Shown: in pieces, positions 43,872 through 48,487 of the stretch
Numbering within the stretch: the first letter of the stretch is position 1
Layout of the letters: each line of letters begins with the position of its first letter
Assembly (NCBI GenBank): GCA_011049115.1
Contig: DSCM01000036.1
Span: forward strand, 1-48,487
Length of the DNA stretch: 48,487 nucleotides
Origin: Pseudomonadota bacterium
GTDB taxonomy: Bacteria > Desulfobacterota > Anaeroferrophillalia > Anaeroferrophillales > Tharpellaceae
Direction: 5' to 3'
The notes under the pieces: generated by a model
What the model saw: the letters and a program-made list of their open reading frames with translations, nothing else
What the model was told of the DNA's origin: nothing
Databases searched by the model: none
Program-made: the position numbers and the translations under genes

Positions 43872-46496
43872 ATGTTTATGGAACCAACTGAGGTTCTGCT
43901 GCCGGATTCAATGCCGGTTAATATCGAGGATGAGATGAAGACCTCATACCTCGCGTATGCCATGAGTGTTATTATCGGTCGGGCCCTTCCCGATGTGCGT
44001 GACGGTTTGAAGCCGGTGCATCGTCGTGTGTTGTACGCCATGCATGATCTCGGCAATGTCTGGAATAAAGCTTACAAAAAATCGGCTCGGGTTGTCGGTG
44101 ATGTTATCGGTAAATATCATCCTCATGGCGACAGCGCGGTTTATGATACGATCGTTCGTATGGCCCAGGATTTTTCCCTGCGCTACCGGCTGGTTGACGG
44201 CCAGGGAAACTTCGGATCGGTTGACGGTGATGCTCCGGCGGCGATGCGTTACACGGAAATCCGCATGGAGCGTCTTGCCGGTGAGATGCTGGCCGATATC
44301 AACAAAGACACGGTGGATTTTGTCAATAACTATGATGAATCGCTGCAGGAACCCGTGGTTCTGCCGGCCCGTTTTCCCAATCTTCTGGTCAATGGCTCAA
44401 CCGGGATTGCGGTGGGGATGGCGACTAATATTCCGCCTCATAATCTTTCCGAGGTGGTCAGCGCCCTGATTGCCTGTATTAAGAACCCCGAGATCACGGT
44501 GCCGGAGCTGATGGCCCAACTGCCGGGCCCGGATTTCCCGACGGGTGGTTTTATCTATGGCCGCGAAGGCATTGCTTCGGCCTATATGACCGGGCGTGGA
44601 ATTATTCGTTTGCGGGCCCGGGCCGAGGTCGAGGTTGATCCTAAAAACGGGCGGGAACGCATTATTGTCACCGAGATTCCCTATCAGGTCAACAAAGCTC
44701 GCATGCTGGAGAAAATGGCGGAACTGGTGCGTCATAAGAAGCTGACCGGAATCTCTGATCTGCGTGACGAATCCGACCGTCAGGGGATGCGGGTTGTCAT
44801 TGAGATTAAACGCGATGCTCAGGGTGAGATTGTTCTGAATCAGCTTTTTAAACAGACCAGTCTGCAGACCTCCTTCGGGATTACCCTGCTGGCGATTGTT
44901 GAGCGCCGGCCGGTGGTTCTTAATCTCAAGGAAATGCTGATCTATTTTCTTGAACATCGCAAGGACGTGGTGCGCCGGCGGACGGCCTATGATCTGGCCC
45001 GGGCCTTGGAGCGTATTCATTTGCTGGATGGTTTCAAACACGCTCTCGATAACCTGGATGAGGTTATCGAACTGATCCGGGCGGCGCTTTCCCCGCAGGC
45101 GGCCAGGGAGGGTCTGGTGGCCCGTTTTGCTTTCAGTGAACGCCAGGCTCAGGCCATTCTGGATCTGCGCCTGCAGCGTCTGACCGGGATGGAACGGGAC
45201 AAGATTCTCCAGGAGCATGCCGAGGTGACCGCCCTGATCGCCCGGTTACGGGAAATCCTGGCCAGCGAGGCGCTGATTCTGGAAATTATCGTGCAGGAGC
45301 TGGAAGAAATTCGCGAAGTCTATGGCGACCCGCGGCGCTGCGAGATCGTCGACGACGGCAGTGATCTGCAGATCGAGGATCTGATTGAAGAAGAGGAAAT
45401 GGTGGTTACCGTTTCGCAGCATGGTTATATCAAACGGACCCCTTTGCACACCTATCGCAGTTATAATCGCGGTGCCGGCGGCCGTCTCGGCATGGAAACC
45501 CGGGAAGGTGATTTCGTGCAACAGATGTTTGTCGCTTCCACCCATGATTACCTGACCTTTTTTACCAATCAGGGGCGGGCCTATCGTCTCAAGGTTTATC
45601 AGGCGCCCGAAGGCGGGGCCACCTCGCGGGGGAAAGCCCTGGTCAATCTTCTCCAGTTGGACGAAGGGGAGCAGGTTTCGGCGGTGATGGCCCTGCGCGA
45701 GTTCACCGAAGACAGCTTTGTGATTATGGCGACCCGTTCCGGGCTGGTCAAGAAACTGGAGCTCGGATCCCTAGAGAGTATCCGGCGCAGCGGAATTCGT
45801 TGTATCACCTTACGTCCCGATGACGAGATGATCGCCGCCAAGATCGCCCGCGAGCAGGATTCAATCTTTCTGGGAACCAGCAAAGGGCAGGCGATTCATT
45901 TTCCGGCTTCCGAAATTCGTTCCACCGGCAGGCTTTCACAGGGTGTTATCGGGTGCCGGATGGCGGCCGATGATCGGGTAGTCGGCCTGGAAATCTTTAC
46001 CGACCAGACCGCGACGGTTCTGACCGTGACGGAAAACGGGTACGGCAAGCGCAGTCCGGTGGCGGATTATCCCATGCGTTCCCGCGGGGGTAAGGGGGTC
46101 ATCACGATCAAGGTCAATGACAGAAACGGCAACGTGGTCGCGGTTTTGCAGGCTACTGATGCCGATCAGATCATGATGATCACCGATGCCGGGAAGATTA
46201 CCCGCAATCGGGTTGCCGATATTTCGGTAGTGGGTCGTAACACCCAGGGGGTTCGGGTTTTCCGCATAGATCAGGAGAAGGAGCGTCTGGTTTCCGTGGC
46301 TCTGCTTCCGGAAGGCATGGAGATTGAGCGCAGTTTTCAGGAAAAAATGGATCGTGGTGAATCCTCGGACCGGGATGATTTATTTCCGGATCAGGGCAGC
46401 CAACTTGCGGACGACCTGGAGGCCACGAATCAAGCCCTGGATGATGATTCTGACGCCGGAGGATTTGAAGATGATCCGGGCGCAGATTTTGTGTAG
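43872..46496 (+). CDS. gyrA: DNA gyrase subunit A
   Basis: This protein of 874 residues has the winged-helix core with the catalytic Tyr127 in [10 protein letters not shown]. The quinolone-determining region [11 protein letters not shown] keeps Ser88 and Asp92, the common sensitive type. The coiled tower and a C-terminal beta-pinwheel follow, with a GyrA-box-like RGGKGV, so this is gyrase rather than ParC. An acidic tail (last about 40 residues) ends the protein, as in many GyrA. The second ATG (43878) has better spacing to AGGGG. The gene lies 15 bases after dapB and needs GyrB from elsewhere. Confidence 0.97.
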   Translation: MFMEPTEVLLPDSMPVNIEDEMKTSYLAYAMSVIIGRALPDVRDGLKPVHRRVLYAMHDLGNVWNKAYKKSARVVGDVIGKYHPHGDSAVYDTIVRMAQDFSLRYRLVDGQGNFGSVDGDAPAAMRYTEIRMERLAGEMLADINKDTVDFVNNYDESLQEPVVLPARFPNLLVNGSTGIAVGMATNIPPHNLSEVVSALIACIKNPEITVPELMAQLPGPDFPTGGFIYGREGIASAYMTGRGIIRLRARAEVEVDPKNGRERIIVTEIPYQVNKARMLEKMAELVRHKKLTGISDLRDESDRQGMRVVIEIKRDAQGEIVLNQLFKQTSLQTSFGITLLAIVERRPVVLNLKEMLIYFLEHRKDVVRRRTAYDLARALERIHLLDGFKHALDNLDEVIELIRAALSPQAAREGLVARFAFSERQAQAILDLRLQRLTGMERDKILQEHAEVTALIARLREILASEALILEIIVQELEEIREVYGDPRRCEIVDDGSDLQIEDLIEEEEMVVTVSQHGYIKRTPLHTYRSYNRGAGGRLGMETREGDFVQQMFVASTHDYLTFFTNQGRAYRLKVYQAPEGGATSRGKALVNLLQLDEGEQVSAVMALREFTEDSFVIMATRSGLVKKLELGSLESIRRSGIRCITLRPDDEMIAAKIAREQDSIFLGTSKGQAIHFPASEIRSTGRLSQGVIGCRMAADDRVVGLEIFTDQTATVLTVTENGYGKRSPVADYPMRSRGGKGVITIKVNDRNGNVVAVLQATDADQIMMITDAGKITRNRVADISVVGRNTQGVRVFRIDQEKERLVSVALLPEGMEIERSFQEKMDRGESSDRDDLFPDQGSQLADDLEATNQALDDDSDAGGFEDDPGADFV

Positions 46497-46541
46497 CAGA
46501 GTTTTGAACATTAACTAAATTCGACGCTGGAGCTTGAGGGT

Positions 46542-47273
46542 ATGGTTGAAAAGATAACCGATCCGGACGATTCGGAAAAACGCCGGCGGGCGATTCAGGA
46601 AATGTTTTCGCAGATTGCGCCGCGCTATGATTTTCTTAATCGGCTGTTGAGCCTGGGCATTGATCAGGGATGGCGTGAAACCCTGGTGCGGATGGTGCGA
46701 GCCGGCGAGCGGACGTCCATATTGGATGTGGCCTGCGGTACCGGAGATGTTTCTCTCGCCTTGCGCGAGAAGGCGCCGCGGGCCCGGATCGTGGGTCTTG
46801 ATTTCAGCCAGGCCATGCTTGATCTGGCGCGAATTAAAAGTGAACGGGCCGGGGCCGGGCTGGAACTGGCTTGCGCCTCGGCTGAAAACCTGCCTTTTGC
46901 CGAGCATGAATTTGATCTGGTGAGCATCGCTTTCGGCATTCGCAATGTTGTTGACCGGGAGAAAGCCCTGGCGGAGTTTTTTCGGGTTCTTAAACCGAAA
47001 GGGCGGCTGGCGGTGCTTGAATTTTCCCAGCCCCGGGTGCCCTGGTTGGGGGACCTGTATAACATTTATTTTTTTCAGATTCTGCCTTTAATTGGGGGTC
47101 TGTTCGCCCAGCGCAGCGCCTATCGTTACTTGCCTGAATCGGTGGCTCGTTTTCCTGCGCCGCAGGAATTTTCCGGCAGCCTGCGGGCTGCCGGTTTCGA
47201 GTCCTGTCGCTTGCATGCGCTGACTTTTGGTATCGCTACCCTGTACCTTGCCGATAAACCGGCTTTGTCTTAA
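46542..47273 (+). CDS. ubiE: Ubiquinone/menaquinone methyltransferase
   Basis: This 243-residue enzyme has the SAM-binding motif LDVACGTGDVSLAL and the UbiE opening MFSQIAPRYDFLNRLLSLGID. AFGIRNV and the VLEFSQP motif follow. It methylates the quinone ring in menaquinone (MenG) or ubiquinone synthesis; in an anaerobe of this type menaquinone is the likely product (inference). It follows gyrA by 45 bases. Confidence 0.94.
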   Translation: MVEKITDPDDSEKRRRAIQEMFSQIAPRYDFLNRLLSLGIDQGWRETLVRMVRAGERTSILDVACGTGDVSLALREKAPRARIVGLDFSQAMLDLARIKSERAGAGLELACASAENLPFAEHEFDLVSIAFGIRNVVDREKALAEFFRVLKPKGRLAVLEFSQPRVPWLGDLYNIYFFQILPLIGGLFAQRSAYRYLPESVARFPAPQEFSGSLRAAGFESCRLHALTFGIATLYLADKPALS

Positions 47274-47333
47274 GGGTAAGCAGGGTGGAAAGTCGTTATT
47301 TTAATTCGATAGAGACTTAAGGGAGGAAGGATC

Positions 47334-47990
47334 ATGCCTAGAATAGGGGTTTTGCTTTCCGGTTGCGGAGTCAATGACGGTTCTGAGATTCATGAGGCGG
47401 TGCTGACTATGCTAGCCCTGGATCGGCTCGGGGCGCAGCGTCTTTGCCTGGCGCCCAATATCTTGCAGCGGGATGTGGTTGATCATCTCCAAGGCAAGGT
47501 CGTGGGGGAAAAACGCAATGTTCTGGTTGAAGCCGCGCGGATCGCCCGGGGGGAAATCTCGGATCTGGCTGGGGTGAAGGCCGCCGACCTTGACGCCCTG
47601 ATTCTGCCGGGCGGTTTCGGCGCGGCTAAAAATCTGAGCGATTTCGCGGTGGCCGGAGCCGCGACCGTGGTCGAGTCCGAGGTGCGGCGTCTGCTGCGCG
47701 AGCTTCACCGATCGGGTAAGCCGTTGGGTGCCATCTGCATCGCCCCGGCAGTCTTGGCCCGGGCTCTGGGGGATTTTAAACCGTTGCTGACTATCGGTAA
47801 TGATTTGGCGACCGCCGAAATCCTGGAGTCTTTCGGAGCTCGGCATCAGAACTGTCCGGTCGATGGCATTGTTGTTGACGAGGTTAATCGCCTGGTGACG
47901 ACCCCGGCTTATATGCTGGGTCCGGGTCTGCGCGAGATTGCCCTGGGTATAGATAAACTGGTGGCGCAGGTGGTGGCCATGGCCGCTTAA
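47334..47990 (+). CDS. elbB: ElbB-like DJ-1/PfpI family glyoxalase
   Basis: This 218-residue protein has the opening IGVLLSGCGVNDGSEIHEAV typical of ElbB, then LILPGGFGAAKNLSDFA. The nucleophile Cys is in PLGAICIAPAVLA. The fold is class I glutamine-amidotransferase-like (DJ-1/PfpI). E. coli ElbB has glyoxalase activity and was linked to isoprenoid synthesis. The start has a strong GGAGGAAGG site. It stands 60 bases after ubiE. Confidence 0.92.
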   Translation: MPRIGVLLSGCGVNDGSEIHEAVLTMLALDRLGAQRLCLAPNILQRDVVDHLQGKVVGEKRNVLVEAARIARGEISDLAGVKAADLDALILPGGFGAAKNLSDFAVAGAATVVESEVRRLLRELHRSGKPLGAICIAPAVLARALGDFKPLLTIGNDLATAEILESFGARHQNCPVDGIVVDEVNRLVTTPAYMLGPGLREIALGIDKLVAQVVAMAA

Positions 47991-48050
47991 CAGGAGCTTG
48001 ACGATTCCTTTAACCGAGTTGCTTTTTTGGTTTTCGGTCCGGTTAAGAAC

Positions 48051-48079
48051 TTGACAAGGCGTTTAATATTTTGTATACC
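48051..48079 (+). promoter_or_regulatory. Sigma-70 promoter of the cytochrome gene
   Basis: TTGACA (48051-48056) is followed after exactly 17 bases by TATACC (48074-48079). The transcript would have a leader of about 85 bases. Just upstream, TTAACCG (48010-48016) and CGGTTAA (48040-48046) form an inverted repeat that spans the gap after elbB. Confidence 0.6.
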
Positions 48080-48173
48080 GCCACCGGTAGACGAAACATT
48101 TTTTGTATTATGTATGCTTTGGGTGGCAGTGATTTTCAGTTAAGTTAGTCAACAAGTCAATGGAGGAAATGTT

Positions 48174-48487
48174 ATGAAGAGATTGGTTGCGTTAATGGCG
48201 GTGGTGGCTTTTCTGGCCGTGGCGATGGTGGCTTTTGGAATGCCGGCGGCTCCGACCGGCGATATCGAAATTGTCAAGGCTGAGGGCGGCAGCAAGCCCC
48301 CGGTTAGTTTCAGTCACGTAAAACATGCGGCGGCCGTGCCCGACTGCGTGACCTGTCACCATACCTCTAAAGTTGGTGGCGCGATCGAGAAATGCAGTGC
48401 CTGTCACAAGGCGGAAAAGGATGGCAAGAAGCTGAGCAGTAAGGATGCTGCGCATAAAACCTGCCGCGGTTGCCATAAGAATATGAA
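48174..48487 (+). CDS. Class III multiheme cytochrome c (c3/c7-like), cut by window end
   Basis: The 104 visible codons encode a signal peptide (about 1-22) and three CxxCH heme sites: CVTCH (58-62), CSACH (74-78) and CRGCH (97-101). FSHVKH (His48, His51) and the His after the first heme site give extra axial ligands, as in cytochrome c3. The last part, HKNM, is usually followed by one more heme site in four-heme members, so the frame likely goes on past 48487. These periplasmic proteins carry electrons in sulfate and metal reducers. TGGAGG before the ATG is a strong ribosome site. Confidence 0.9.
   Translation, partial: MKRLVALMAVVAFLAVAMVAFGMPAAPTGDIEIVKAEGGSKPPVSFSHVKHAAAVPDCVTCHHTSKVGGAIEKCSACHKAEKDGKKLSSKDAAHKTCRGCHKNM

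Overview
The window reads as a chromosomal segment of an anaerobic Gram-negative bacterium of the deltaproteobacterial / Desulfobacterota type. The evidence is a class III (c3/c7-like) multiheme cytochrome at the right edge, two selenoprotein genes with bacterial SECIS hairpins, a PerR-like regulator beside catalase and cytochrome c peroxidase, tight gene packing and Gram-negative envelope systems (RND/LolA-like/outer-membrane barrel, MltF, FtsX-type ABC transporter). No rRNA, tRNA, insertion sequence, phage gene or CRISPR array was recognised.

Layout. 1-2.2 kb (+): end of a GGDEF protein and a DUF2142 membrane protein. 2.3-8.65 kb (-): a surface-polysaccharide operon with four family-2 glycosyltransferases, one GT4 enzyme, a Wzx-like flippase and a DUF2304 protein. 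8.75-9.06 kb (-): a truncated PAS-like gene. 9.4-12.6 kb (+): carB without carA. 12.9-17.7 kb (-): an RND/MMPL exporter with a LolA-like lipoprotein and an outer-membrane barrel protein, behind a palindromic operator. 17.9-19.4 kb (-): a sensor diguanylate cyclase. 19.6-23.9 kb (-): an AttEFGH-like ABC transporter with a CrtC/AttH lipocalin-like protein.

23.9-29.5 kb (-) is the most interesting part: a seleno-peroxiredoxin (Sec88), a split YeeE/YedE transporter whose first half has an in-frame UGA at the conserved Cys (Sec135), a catalase, a di-heme cytochrome c peroxidase and a PerR-type Fur-family regulator. Both UGAs are followed by a hairpin at the right distance, and the yedE hairpin carries the GGUCUG loop seen in the E. 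coli fdhF SECIS. I infer a peroxide-defence block that depends on selenium and possibly also imports sulfur or selenium.

29.8-31.9 kb: a flavodoxin/ferredoxin fusion, a MscS channel and a small zinc-ribbon winged-helix protein. 32.0-36.9 kb (-): a hybrid histidine kinase and its response regulator, both broken by stop codons and frameshifts. 37.2-39.9 kb (-): mltF, a frameshifted DNA glycosylase and a transglutaminase-like protein. 40.3-42.9 kb (+): a frameshifted MFS transporter and a fusion of two 'rSAM/selenodomain-associated' transferases. 43.0-48.5 kb (+): housekeeping genes dapB, gyrA, ubiE/menG and elbB, then a multiheme cytochrome cut by the window end. Five genes between 28.6 and 41 kb carry apparent lesions, while long conserved genes elsewhere are intact. 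This could be real decay or local assembly error.
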